Counted from the first letter of the stretch, positions 7,744 through 16,241 are shown. The stretch is DNA of 64,000 nucleotides from Bacteroidales bacterium (GCA_012519055.1 JAAYQU010000045.1:247828-311827), one strand, 5' to 3'. The notes: generated by a model from the sequence alone, not told the origin. Numbers and translations: made by a program.

Positions 7744-8156
7744 TTATTTGAGTTTAAGCGAAATTATACATTATATAATGAATTGATATAGAATGATAAA
7801 CGTTAAATTTGTCGAAATGTAAAATAGTTCATAAAATTCTCAATAGTGAAATATATTACTTTTGAAAATTACAATAGAATTCTGTTTTGAGTAAATTTGA
7901 ATTAGGAGTTATAAAATAAGGAAAATTTTGCATTTGTTAGTTGAATTTAATTTATAAATCATATATTTACAAATGCGAAAAATTTGTTTCACAAATTATA
8001 TGCTGGTGATAAGTATAAAAAACGAAACCGAAGTGGTAACAACATATAAGGCATAAATTAAGAAATAAAACAAACGAAAGTACAAATTTAAAATGATAAC
8101 TATGTAGAAATAAAGAAAATATAATATAGCGTTTTAGCCGATTTCTGTGTTCGGAA

Positions 8157-8283
8157 CCGACCAAATTTCAAATACAAACAGGAAAAAAGCAAAAACGTCA
8201 CGCTAATGCGTGGTCGTTGCTTTAGACTTGTTTGTAGGGTTCTTGGTCGGACCTCGGATACGGTGTAGGCAATATGACCACGC
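8157..8283 (+). ncRNA. Nested hairpin leader with an alternative pairing
   Basis: Successive complementary pairs nest in order: CCGACCAA (8157-8164) with TTGGTCGG (8243-8250), TACAAACA (8173-8180) with TGTTTGTA (8229-8236), AAAGCA (8186-8191) with TGCTTT (8218-8223), ACG with CGT, and CACGC with GCGTG around a TAAT loop (8199-8212). A competing exact pairing joins GCGTGGTC (8208-8215) with GACCACGC (8276-8283), which is followed by a T-run (8286-8292). The element ends about 50 bases before the start codon of the T9SS cargo gene. It could be a cis-acting leader or a structured repeat. No known riboswitch class was recognised. Confidence 0.5.
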
Positions 8284-8335
8284 TATTTTTTTATATACGT
8301 ATTAATAATAACCATAAACATAAGGAGAATAATAT

Positions 8336-8872
8336 ATGAGAAACAAAAAAGCTACAACGGAGGTGCAAAGTGTAAGGTATAAGGTGCAAGTTTACGTGAT
8401 GACAACACTTTTAACTTTTACCTTTCACCTTTTAACTCTTTCTGGGTTGCAAGCACAAACAAGCATTAACGCCGCAGGCGGAGATGCTTCCGGTAGCGGA
8501 GGCTCAGTGAGCTACTCCGTAGGACAGGTTGTTTACACTACTAACACTGGAGCGACTGGTTCTGTGGCACAAGGTGTACAGCAACCCTATGAAATTTCAG
8601 TAGAGATTGGAGTTGAGAACACAGAGATAAATCTTTCGGTTTATGCTTATCCCAACCCAACAAGCAATTACTTGCAGTTGAGAGTTGAATATGAGAACTT
8701 TAAAGATTTATCTTATCAGCTTTACGATATAAACGGCAAGCTTTTACAAACAAAGGAGTTAGTAAGCACAGAAACCCAAATTGATATTAGTAGCTATGCA
8801 GCTACAACCTACTTTGTAAAAGTAACCCAAGGAAACGAGGAGTTAAAAACATTCAAAATCATAAAAAGATGA
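8336..8872 (+). CDS. Small secreted protein with T9SS type A sorting domain
   Basis: The 178-residue protein has a signal peptide (hydrophobic TTLLTFTFHLLTLSGLQAQ), a glycine/serine-rich segment (NAAGGDASGSGGSVSYSVGQ, followed by GQVVYTT) typical of short Bacteroidota T9SS proteins, and a Por secretion tail starting at VYAYPNPTSNYLQLRVE and ending in the TYFVKV and TFKIIKR strands. It would cross the inner membrane by Sec, then the outer membrane by T9SS. The ATG at 8336 has AAGGAG upstream (8322-8327); an internal ATG at 8399 would leave a shorter signal peptide with little positive charge. The signal-peptide core is encoded by a dispersed pyrimidine-rich repeat (8408-8437). Its biochemical role is unknown. 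Confidence 0.8.
   Translation: MRNKKATTEVQSVRYKVQVYVMTTLLTFTFHLLTLSGLQAQTSINAAGGDASGSGGSVSYSVGQVVYTTNTGATGSVAQGVQQPYEISVEIGVENTEINLSVYAYPNPTSNYLQLRVEYENFKDLSYQLYDINGKLLQTKELVSTETQIDISSYAATTYFVKVTQGNEELKTFKIIKR
8408..8437. repeat. Pyrimidine-rich dispersed tract inside a signal-peptide coding region
   Basis: The tract is built from CTTTTAAC, TTTTACC and TTTCACC units. Similar tracts lie at 16209-16238, 29502-29534 and 30761-30796. A partial inverted counterpart (AAGTGTAAGGTATAAGGTGC) starts at 8368. Confidence 0.7.
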
Positions 8873-8914
8873 TAATTAGTGAACAATTACTTAGTTGAAT
8901 GCCAAGGTATTGTA

Positions 8915-8937
8915 GAGACGTCACATTGTGGCGTCTC
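8915..8937. repeat. GAGACG/CGTCTC hairpin repeat
   Basis: GAGACG (8915-8920) and CGTCTC (8932-8937) flank a short loop that also pairs CACA with a GTG segment. It shares the TGTAGAGACG start with the 28-bp palindrome family and with the element at 31151-31175. It lies between the T9SS cargo gene and the FISUMP gene. Confidence 0.65.
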
Positions 8938-9035
8938 CCGTAAAGCTAAAAGTATTTGGAGGTGGCAACACTTCCACCAACCACCAATCACCAAATTAAT
9001 TAACAATGAATAATAAACTTTTAAAACATAAAAAT

Positions 9036-10475
9036 ATGAACACAATTCTAAAAAAATCAATCATGGTACTTGCAATTTTTGCATTGTACCTTTTATCTGT
9101 GCTAGCACAAACTCCTGAAAAAATTAGTTATCAGGCAGTTATACGTAATAGCAGCGATGTGTTAGTTGCAAATACGCAAATAAGAATGCAGATAAGCATT
9201 TTGAGAAGCTCCGCTGTTGGTACGATTGTTTATGCAGAAACACAAACGCCAACTACTAATGTCAATGGCTTAGTAAGTATTGAAATAGGTGCAGGCTCAG
9301 TATTAAGCGGCAATTTTGCTACAATTGACTGGGCGAACGGACCATATTTTATTAAAACAGAAACCGATCCAACGGGTGGAGTAAGCTACTCTATTACAAC
9401 CACAAGCCAGTTGCTAAGTGTGCCTTATGCTCTATATGCTAAAACTGTTGAAACTGAAACCGACCCAATTTTTACTACATGGGATAAATCAACAGGTATT
9501 TCAATTACCGAAAGCCAAATCAGCGACTTTGGTACCTATATTGAAACAGAAATTGATCCCACTTTTACTGAATGGGATAAATCAACGGGAATTTCAATTA
9601 CAGAAAGTCAAATTAGTGACTTAGGCGCTTATATTGAAACAGAAACTGACCCTACTTTTACCTCATGGGATAAGAATTACACGGATTTAACTAATAGACC
9701 TACAGCTATAAGCGATTTTACTATGGATGCAAATAATTTAAATATAACCAATCTTGCAACCCCGGTAAGTGCACAAGATGCAGCAACAAAAGCATATGTA
9801 GATGCTCTGTTGGCAAGAATAGAATCTCTTGAAGATTTAAGCAGTGTGTTTACAGATTTAAGAGACGGTAATTATTACAAGATAGTAAAAATAGGAAATC
9901 AAGTTTGGATGGCTGAAAACTTAAGATATTTGCCGAGTGTAGTTAGACCAACGACAAATTCAGATACCACGCCATACTATTATGTATATGATTATAATGG
10001 AACGAGTGTTGCAGAAGCCAAAGCTACTGCATATTACAGGACTTATGGTGTATTGTATAACTGGGTTGCTGCAATGGGAGGAGAGGTAAGTATTAATCCT
10101 CCAAGCGGAGGACAGGGAATATGTCCCGAAGGTTGGCATTTGCCAAGTCATTCAGAGTGGAATCAGTTAATATATTATATTGGCTTAGGAGGCAATGCAG
10201 GAGGTAAACTAAAAGAAGTGGGAACAGCTCACTGGATGTCTCCAAATGAGGGAGCAACAAATGAATCTGGTTTTACAGCTTTAGGGGGTAGCGCCACTGC
10301 AGGTGGATATTTCGGTGTTATAGGTGAGAGTGGTAATTGGTGGAGTTCCTCGGGAAATTATGGAATTGATAATCCAAAGGCATCTATTCGTATTATGTAT
10401 TATGATAGCGGAAATGTATTTAATGAATATAGATCTATATCACACGGTTATTCTGTCCGCTGTGTGCGTGATTGA
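9036..10475 (+). CDS. Secreted FISUMP-domain surface protein with repeated stalk
   Basis: The N-terminus MNTILKKSIMVLAIFALYLL is a signal peptide; an in-frame ATG ten codons earlier (9006) lies in a repeat-like tract and was not chosen. After it comes a domain common in Bacteroidota cell-surface proteins (KISYQAVIRNSS to LLSVPYALYAKTV), then a 31-residue repeat (ETDPxFTxWDKSTGISITES, two full copies and a partial third), a QDAATKAYVDALLARIESLE segment that looks like a trimeric coiled coil, and a C-terminal FISUMP domain (VWMAENLRYLP to GYSVRCVRD) of about 200 residues. No Por sorting tail is seen, so the export route is uncertain. A fibrous, probably trimeric surface protein is inferred. Confidence 0.8.
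   Translation: MNTILKKSIMVLAIFALYLLSVLAQTPEKISYQAVIRNSSDVLVANTQIRMQISILRSSAVGTIVYAETQTPTTNVNGLVSIEIGAGSVLSGNFATIDWANGPYFIKTETDPTGGVSYSITTTSQLLSVPYALYAKTVETETDPIFTTWDKSTGISITESQISDFGTYIETEIDPTFTEWDKSTGISITESQISDLGAYIETETDPTFTSWDKNYTDLTNRPTAISDFTMDANNLNITNLATPVSAQDAATKAYVDALLARIESLEDLSSVFTDLRDGNYYKIVKIGNQVWMAENLRYLPSVVRPTTNSDTTPYYYVYDYNGTSVAEAKATAYYRTYGVLYNWVAAMGGEVSINPPSGGQGICPEGWHLPSHSEWNQLIYYIGLGGNAGGKLKEVGTAHWMSPNEGATNESGFTALGGSATAGGYFGVIGESGNWWSSSGNYGIDNPKASIRIMYYDSGNVFNEYRSISHGYSVRCVRD
9456..9680 (+). repeat. 93-bp in-frame tandem repeat in the FISUMP protein stalk
   Basis: Units start at 9456 and 9549, with a partial third at 9642, each encoding ET(E)xDPxFTxWDK. The period of 93 bases keeps the frame, so copy number could vary without breaking the gene. 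Confidence 0.8.
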
Positions 10476-10529
10476 TTTATTTGACTTGTTTTCCTGTTGT
10501 GTATTATAAACAGGGGATAATCAAATAAA
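10476..10529 (+). terminator. Nested hairpin after the FISUMP gene
   Basis: TTTATTTGA (10476-10484) pairs with TCAAATAAA (10521-10529), and CCTGTT (10493-10498) with AACAGG (10509-10514) inside it. It begins directly after the stop codon. A probable terminator, although the following U-run is weak. Confidence 0.55.
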
Positions 10530-10594
10530 AATTTAAAGCAAATACTAATTTATACAAAACATTTAATAATAATAGACTAAAAAAAGACTGACAT

Positions 10595-11557
10595 ATGTAC
10601 GGACTAAAAGATTTAAAAAGTAAAATAGAAATTGACGCTAATTCAGTAGAGTGTCCAGTTAAAGGCTGTTCTTTTAAAGTTGTTCGACAAAGGAAAACAT
10701 TTAAACGAGAGCAAAAATATCAATGCTGTACTCATAAAATTTATATTTCTCCCTCGACTTTTGCGTACGAAACTGAGAAAGAAAATCTTTTGTGGCATGA
10801 TAGTTCAGACAAGCAACTGTTTGAAGAAATAAAAAAGGTCAAGAGAGAAAGCCGTATTGCGAGAGATAATAGTGAAGATGCCTTGACTTGGAATGTTATG
10901 AGGTTTCTTGATAGACAAGGGCTTGTTACAGATTTTCTTTCAAAACTATCTAACAAAAAAATAAATGAATCTGAGCTAATACTATGGTCATATTCTCCTA
11001 AAGAGAAGTCGAGTTGGACGTTATTAAATAAAGCACGTGAAGAGTTTGGAGAAATTATTAGAAGAGGTTCAGAGCCAGATATTATAGTGAAGACAGATAA
11101 AGTATTGTATTTTATAGAAGCAAAGTTAAATGCAAATAATAAATCTAAGCCAAGTAATCCCAAAAACAGAAAACAATATGAAACAGGCGGAAATAACATG
11201 TTCCGACAAATATTCAGATCAGATTATGAAACTGTAGTAATTAAAGATAGACGATACGAACTAATGCGTTTCTGGCTTTTAGGCAATTGGATTGCACATC
11301 AACTTAAAGTTGATTTTGAATTTTATAATCTTGTTCCAAGTTCTCGGGAGAAAGATATTGAATCAGGATTCGGTAAGCATATAATTCAAACAGAAAAAAG
11401 TAAATTTTTTCGTTTGACTTGGGAAAAGATTTATGATTATATAAGAGTACTTGAAGATGATATAGAGAAACAAAAGATAATAGAATATTTTGAAAACAAG
11501 ACAATAGGATATAATAATAGAGGAAATATTATTAAAGCCTTTGATATCGCAAAATGA
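10595..11557 (+). CDS. PD-(D/E)XK-like nuclease with N-terminal cysteine motif
   Basis: No named family was recognised for this 320-residue protein. Near residue 170 it has GSEPDIIVKTD followed by VLYFIEAKLN, matching the PD...(D/E)xK active site of restriction-endonuclease-like folds (PD at the first metal ligand, EAK at the second). The N-terminus has CPVKGC and a later CCTH, which could bind zinc and recognise nucleic acid. There is no signal peptide or membrane segment. The gene stands alone, with a hairpin before it and a terminator after it, and no methyltransferase or other defence gene nearby. A role in DNA defence or repair is possible but not shown. Confidence 0.65.
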   Translation: MYGLKDLKSKIEIDANSVECPVKGCSFKVVRQRKTFKREQKYQCCTHKIYISPSTFAYETEKENLLWHDSSDKQLFEEIKKVKRESRIARDNSEDALTWNVMRFLDRQGLVTDFLSKLSNKKINESELILWSYSPKEKSSWTLLNKAREEFGEIIRRGSEPDIIVKTDKVLYFIEAKLNANNKSKPSNPKNRKQYETGGNNMFRQIFRSDYETVVIKDRRYELMRFWLLGNWIAHQLKVDFEFYNLVPSSREKDIESGFGKHIIQTEKSKFFRLTWEKIYDYIRVLEDDIEKQKIIEYFENKTIGYNNRGNIIKAFDIAK

Positions 11558-11580
11558 TATAAGAAGACAAAACAATAAAC

Positions 11581-11615
11581 AAAAGCCAACTACGCCATGA
11601 TATAGTTGGCTTTTT
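11581..11615 (+). terminator. Rho-independent terminator of the nuclease gene
   Basis: AAAAGCCAACTA (11581-11592) pairs with TAGTTGGCTTTT, followed by T residues to 11615. The stem is perfect and A/T-flanked, 23 bases after the stop codon; it would work in both directions. Confidence 0.85.
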
Positions 11616-11792
11616 AAATGTCTCGTTTCTTATTCAGAACGAGAGCGTATGAAAACAAATTTACTAAAAACCATACAAAGTTACAAAAAAATAACAATAT
11701 GTGACCTAAAAAAATCTTCTATAAGTTAAAAAACTCATAATCTATCGCTATATTTATGACGTTTTATCAAAAAAAAATTTAAACATAATTTT

Positions 11793-12989
11793 ATGGCACA
11801 AGGAAAAACAACAATTGGAATTTTAACAGGTGGAGGAGATGTTCCTGGTCTTAATCCTGCAATTCGTTCAATTACTTTAAGGGCTATTAGTGAGGGTTAC
11901 AATGTAATCGGTCTTAAAAGAGGTTGGGCTGGAGTTTTGAACATAATACGTGACAAAAAGGCTGATAACTCAAATAACTATATTCATTTAACAGAAGAGG
12001 TTGTAAACAAAGCAGGACGATCGGGTGGTACATTTTTGCATACATCTCGCACTCGTCCCAGCCATCTTCCAAAAGATGAAGTACCAGACCATTTAAGAGA
12101 TAAATACAATAAAGATATTAATGATTTAACTCCGGAAGTTATTAAAAACCTCGAGTTTCTTGGAATCGAATATCTTATTCCTATAGGAGGAGATGACACT
12201 CTAAGCTATGGAGTACGTCTTTATCAAGAGGGTGTAAAGGTTGTAGCCATTCCAAAAACAATGGACAATGACGTTCCCGGAACAGATTATTGTATAGGAT
12301 TTAGTACATGTGTAACCCGTACAATCAATATGATAAATACTTTGCGAACATCGGCAGGTTCACATGAAAGGATTATGGTTGTTGAGGTATTTGGTCGCTA
12401 TGCAGGATTTACAGCTATGATCCCGACAATGGCAGGTGCAGCAAACAGATGTGTTATACCTGAACATAAGTTTGATATTGAGAGACTTACTGAGCTGTTA
12501 ATGGAGGACCGTTTTAAAAACCCAAGCCGTTATTCTGTAGTTTTGGTTTCTGAGGGAGCTATGTTCAAAGGAGATGAGCATATGATGTTTAAGGATACCG
12601 AAAAAGATCAATATGGTCATGCAAAGCTTGGAGGAATAGGAGATGTTGTTTCCGCTAAGATTAAAGAGCTATCACCAAAATACCTAGGTGGAGCAAAGGT
12701 TGGAACAATTTCCCAAAATCTTGCATATTTGGTTAGGGGAGGAGACCCTGATGCTATCGACTCACTTGTCCCTATGGCATACGGAAACTTGGCTCTCGAT
12801 TTGATTCTCAAGAAAATTCACGGACGTGTAGTTGTTGTTAGGAATGGCAGATACGACAATGCTCCGATAGATGTTGTTACATCGTACAAAAAGTTAGTTA
12901 ATGTAGATAAATATTACAACATCGACAGGTTAAGACCTAAGTATAAGAACTTTGAACAGCAGACGATGTTCTTTATGACGGGAGACTAA
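11793..12989 (+). CDS. pfp: 6-phosphofructokinase, pyrophosphate-dependent type
   Basis: This 398-residue enzyme phosphorylates fructose 6-phosphate in glycolysis. It has the family's N-terminal GILTGGGDVPGLNPAI loop, GGDD at 132-135, PKTMDND at 154-160 and the sugar-phosphate region MVVEVFGRYAGF. In ATP enzymes the second motif position is GGDG and the later one is PGTIDND. The aspartate and the lysine seen here are the two residues that mark PPi users, which can also run the step in reverse. The methionine in TMDND replaces the usual isoleucine. It is monocistronic between a terminator and a convergent murB. PPi dependence is inferred from residues and not proven. Confidence 0.9.
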   Translation: MAQGKTTIGILTGGGDVPGLNPAIRSITLRAISEGYNVIGLKRGWAGVLNIIRDKKADNSNNYIHLTEEVVNKAGRSGGTFLHTSRTRPSHLPKDEVPDHLRDKYNKDINDLTPEVIKNLEFLGIEYLIPIGGDDTLSYGVRLYQEGVKVVAIPKTMDNDVPGTDYCIGFSTCVTRTINMINTLRTSAGSHERIMVVEVFGRYAGFTAMIPTMAGAANRCVIPEHKFDIERLTELLMEDRFKNPSRYSVVLVSEGAMFKGDEHMMFKDTEKDQYGHAKLGGIGDVVSAKIKELSPKYLGGAKVGTISQNLAYLVRGGDPDAIDSLVPMAYGNLALDLILKKIHGRVVVVRNGRYDNAPIDVVTSYKKLVNVDKYYNIDRLRPKYKNFEQQTMFFMTGD

Positions 12990-12990
12990 G

Positions 12991-13204
12991 GCAATGTGCA
13001 ATTAGCAATGAACAATTAGATATATATTGTTAATAGATTGAAAGTCAGTTGGTTATTGAACGTTTTGAGTTAGCAATGAGAAATTATTAACGCCTAAAGG
13101 CGTTAGAGAAAATTAATTTTCACGTCTGTCCGTTCTATTATTGGCACAGTGAATGTCGCGCCTTCCCAATAATTGTTCATTGCACATTGCACATTGTTAA
13201 TTGC
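12991..13204. repeat. Intergenic AT-rich repeat tracts and a small hairpin between convergent genes
   Basis: Tracts of the AATTAGCAATGAACAATTAG kind occupy 12991-13019 and, in the opposite orientation, 13171-13204 up to the murB stop codon. Between them AACGCC (13089-13094) pairs with GGCGTT (13099-13104) around TAAA. No gene is seen. Confidence 0.6.
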
Positions 13205-14221
13205 TTACCAGATGTTGACTTCGGGTTCCAATTCAATGCCAAATTTGTTTTTTACTTCGGCAATAACTTTTTGGGCAAAGTTCCAAATATCACTACCGCT
13301 TGCTTTTCCGTGGTTTACTAAAACTAAAGGTTGATGTTTATATGTGCCTGCTCCCGATTTTGAAATATGTCCCTTTAGTCCGCACTGTTCGATAAACCAT
13401 GCAGCTGAAAATTTGGTTTGGTTGTCTGGAGCGTTCCAATTTGGGATATTTGGGTGCTGTTCAATTAGTTGGCTGGCAACGGCTTTACTTACTACTGGGT
13501 TTTTGAAAAAGCTACCAGCGTTGCCAATTATTTTAGGGTCAGGAAGTTTGCTGTTTCTTATTTCAATAACTTTCTCTCTGATTTTGTCGGGATTTGCCTC
13601 TTCGATATTGTTAAAAGAGTCTGATAAAGCTTTGTATGATAGATTTGGTCGTGGTTTAAGTAGTAGTTTGAATTTTACCGACAGGATTAAAAGGTCGCGA
13701 TTTTCAGGTGTTTTAAAGATACTGTATCTATATCCAAAATTGCAATTTTCGTGTTCAATGTCGTAAATTTTTGATGTTTGTAGACTTATAACCTCGACAC
13801 TTTCAATAAATTGCTCTACCTCAACGCCGTATGCTCCGATATTCTGAACTGGTGCAGCACCAACGCTACCGGGTATAAGTGACAGGTTTTCAAGTCCATA
13901 CCATTTCTGTTTTATTGTGTAATCTACAAGCCAATCCCAATCTATTCCGGCTTCGGCGCGTATCGTAATATCATCATCGGTTTTGCTAATAATATCAATT
14001 TTTTTGCCTGTTGGCTTGATTATAACTCCCTTAATATCACCCTTTAGCAGAATATTGTTGCCAGAGCCTAATATTTTGAACGTATTGTAATCCTTTAGCT
14101 TCTCTTTGGCAAATTTTTCAATCTCTTTTGTTTCGCTAAATTCGTAGAAATATTGGGCGAGAGCATCTACTCCAAACGAGTTATGCTCCTTTAAAGGGTA
14201 GTTTGAATACAGTTTTTCCAT
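13205..14221 (-). CDS. murB: UDP-N-acetylenolpyruvoylglucosamine reductase
   Basis: MurB reduces UDP-GlcNAc-enolpyruvate to UDP-MurNAc with NADPH and FAD in peptidoglycan synthesis. The 338 residues show the FAD-binding ILGSGNNILLKGD segment, the LSLIPGSVGAAPVQNIGAYGVEV FAD loop, the YRYSIFK tyrosine segment, and GNAGSFFKNPVV with the catalytic serine, plus a C-terminal domain (type I layout). The start is six bases after the ygiQ-family stop, so the two minus-strand genes are probably cotranscribed. Confidence 0.95.
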   Translation of the reverse strand: MEKLYSNYPLKEHNSFGVDALAQYFYEFSETKEIEKFAKEKLKDYNTFKILGSGNNILLKGDIKGVIIKPTGKKIDIISKTDDDITIRAEAGIDWDWLVDYTIKQKWYGLENLSLIPGSVGAAPVQNIGAYGVEVEQFIESVEVISLQTSKIYDIEHENCNFGYRYSIFKTPENRDLLILSVKFKLLLKPRPNLSYKALSDSFNNIEEANPDKIREKVIEIRNSKLPDPKIIGNAGSFFKNPVVSKAVASQLIEQHPNIPNWNAPDNQTKFSAAWFIEQCGLKGHISKSGAGTYKHQPLVLVNHGKASGSDIWNFAQKVIAEVKNKFGIELEPEVNIW

Positions 14222-14227
14222 GTTTAA

Positions 14228-16081
14228 CTATTTTTTGTACGGTCTTTTCGGGTTTTGAAAGCCACGTATCTGTTTTAAAATATCTGATCTATTGTTTTTC
14301 GATAGAAAGTTCTCTATCTCAATCCGTTTTGTTCTCTCCTTAATAAAAAAGAAACTCTTTTGTATCCGTTTTTCCTCCATGTCACGGGCAACGTAAACTT
14401 TTTTTCCTGTATATGGGTTAATCCCCGTGTAAAACATTGCGGTTGATAGAGTCATAGGTGTTGGAGTAAAGTCCTGAATTTGTTCGGTTAACGTATTTTC
14501 TTTTGAGGTTTTTTGGTGCAGTTCCAACATATCTTTCAAAGTGCACTCTGGGTGACTTGAGATAAAATATGGTATTATCTGTTGGTTTTGCCCATTTTTT
14601 CGGTTCTCCTCACCGAAATATTTTGCAAAGCTCTGATAAAGTGTATAAGGTGGCTTTCGCATACAGTTTAATACGTTATCTTCTGTATGTTCGGGCGCAA
14701 CTTTAAGGCGACCGCTAACGTGGTTTTTTATCAGATTGGCTGCATACTCTCGTCCATCATTTGACATATTTTGACCTGCATACAACAGGTCGTAACGCAC
14801 CCCGCTACCAATTAATATTCGTTTTATTCCCTTGATTTGCAGGGCTTTTTTATACAGATTAGTTAACTGTTTATGACTGTTATTAAGGTTTTTACATATT
14901 GTCGGGAAAATACACGAGGGTCGTTGACACTTTTTGCATATTTCAATATCCTTTCCCTGCATTTTATACATATTGGCTGACGGACCTCCTAAATCGCTTA
15001 TATTGCCCTTAAAATCAGACATTTGGGTAATTGTTTTCAACTCCCGAAAAATCGACTCCTCCGAGCGATTACTTATAAACTTTCCCTGATGTGCCGAGAT
15101 AGCGCAAAACGAACATCCTCCGAAGCACCCACGATGAATGGTCACAGAGTGGCGTATCATCTCGTAAGCAGGAATAGCACCACGTTTATTGTATTTTGGG
15201 TGCGGTAGCCGTGTAAAAGGCAGATCGTAGTATTTATCAATCTCATTGGTTGTTAGGGTAGGATATGGGGGATTAATAACAACCTCAGAATCAAATGTTT
15301 CCTGAACAAGTGTTGATACAAACATCTTATTTGACTCTGTTTCAATAACTTTGAAAGTCTCGGCATAAACTTTTACGTCATCCAAGCATTTTTGGTGCGA
15401 TGCTAACTTTATGATATTCTGTTTGTTATCATTGCTACAATTGTTGTCAATGGCTCTTATATATCCAACTTGTGGAAACGATTTGACTTTATCAAAGTTG
15501 CCACCATTTAACAAATGTTTGCAAATTGCTTCAATCGCTTTTTCTCCCATTCCATAAACCAACAGGTCTGCTCCCGATGTATGTAAAATTGAGGGCATTA
15601 GTTTATCCTGCCAATAGTCGTAATGTGTTAATCTACGCAGACTTGCCTCTATTCCGCCAACAATTATTGGTATGTTGGGATATATTGATTTTAGGATTTT
15701 AGAATATACAACGGTAGGATAATCAGGGCGAAAGCCTGCTTTACCATCTGGCGTGTAGGCATCGTTTGACCGTAGGCGTTTATGAGCCGTATAGTGATTA
15801 ACCATTGAGTCCATACAGCCTGCAGATATTGCAAAGAAATATTTTGGTTCGCCAAACTTTTTAAAATCGCGCAAATCATCCTGCCAGTTGGGTTGCGGCA
15901 CTACTGCAACTTTCATTCCTGCCGACTCCATAACCCTTGCAATCATGGCTGTACCAAACGAGGGATGATCGACATAAGCATCACCACTAAAAAACACAAC
16001 ATCGGGCTTTTCCCAACCGTGACGTTGCATCTCTTTAACTGTTGTAGGGTGCCATTTTGTGATTGGCAGGGGTTGTTCCAT
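14228..16081 (-). CDS. ygiQ: YgiQ-family radical SAM protein
   Basis: This 617-residue protein matches the YgiQ/UPF0313 family. It has an N-terminal B12-binding-like region (DVVFFSGDAYVDHPSFG), the radical SAM cluster motif CFGGCSFC (C319, C323, C326), and the extra cysteine set ICKKCQRPSCIFPTIC. Members carry a [4Fe-4S] cluster and cleave SAM, but the substrate is unknown. It is first of a two-gene unit with murB. Confidence 0.93.
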   Translation of the reverse strand: MEQPLPITKWHPTTVKEMQRHGWEKPDVVFFSGDAYVDHPSFGTAMIARVMESAGMKVAVVPQPNWQDDLRDFKKFGEPKYFFAISAGCMDSMVNHYTAHKRLRSNDAYTPDGKAGFRPDYPTVVYSKILKSIYPNIPIIVGGIEASLRRLTHYDYWQDKLMPSILHTSGADLLVYGMGEKAIEAICKHLLNGGNFDKVKSFPQVGYIRAIDNNCSNDNKQNIIKLASHQKCLDDVKVYAETFKVIETESNKMFVSTLVQETFDSEVVINPPYPTLTTNEIDKYYDLPFTRLPHPKYNKRGAIPAYEMIRHSVTIHRGCFGGCSFCAISAHQGKFISNRSEESIFRELKTITQMSDFKGNISDLGGPSANMYKMQGKDIEICKKCQRPSCIFPTICKNLNNSHKQLTNLYKKALQIKGIKRILIGSGVRYDLLYAGQNMSNDGREYAANLIKNHVSGRLKVAPEHTEDNVLNCMRKPPYTLYQSFAKYFGEENRKNGQNQQIIPYFISSHPECTLKDMLELHQKTSKENTLTEQIQDFTPTPMTLSTAMFYTGINPYTGKKVYVARDMEEKRIQKSFFFIKERTKRIEIENFLSKNNRSDILKQIRGFQNPKRPYKK

Positions 16082-16134
16082 TTATGATAACGTTATTTCT
16101 TACGGTTTTGCAAATTTAGAAAAGTTAATATAGG

Positions 16135-16238
16135 TACAAGGTAAAAGGAGCAAGAAACAAGTACTTACTCCTTTTAACTTTCAGTACATACAGCGCATGC
16201 ACTGTACTACTTTTACCTTTTACCTTGCACCTTTTAAC
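16135..16238. repeat. Inverted pair of purine/pyrimidine tracts around a GCATGC palindrome
   Basis: GTACAAGGTAAAAGGAGCAAG near 16134 and the reverse-oriented TTTTACCTTTTACCTTGCAC at 16211-16230 face each other around an imperfect AGTACA...TGTACT palindrome (16182-16207). The block fills the gap between the YgiQ gene and the secreted protein downstream of it. Confidence 0.6.
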
Positions 16239-16241
16239 TCT

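Larger units (their letters stand above)
7576..8335. other. 760-bp AT-rich intergenic region between divergent genes
   Basis: No credible coding region is seen. A 65-codon minus-strand frame at 7967-8164 overlaps the structured element and has no family resemblance. The region contains the hydrogenase promoter (7616-7623), a perfect inverted repeat at 7708-7743, a small AATTTGT/ACAAATT hairpin at 7981-7997, and the nested structure at 8157-8283 before the next plus-strand gene. Confidence 0.7.

Noticed and set aside
7967..8164. 65-codon minus-strand frame
   Set aside because: It overlaps the structured element, is very rich in Phe/Leu/Tyr from AT-rich sequence, and has no leader or family resemblance.
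8157..8283. Structured leader as a known riboswitch
   Set aside because: I could not match it to the conserved cores of cobalamin, TPP, SAM, FMN or glycine riboswitches.
10741..11199. 152-codon minus-strand frame opposite the nuclease gene
   Set aside because: It lies fully opposite a frame with a recognisable active-site pattern; it is a shadow.
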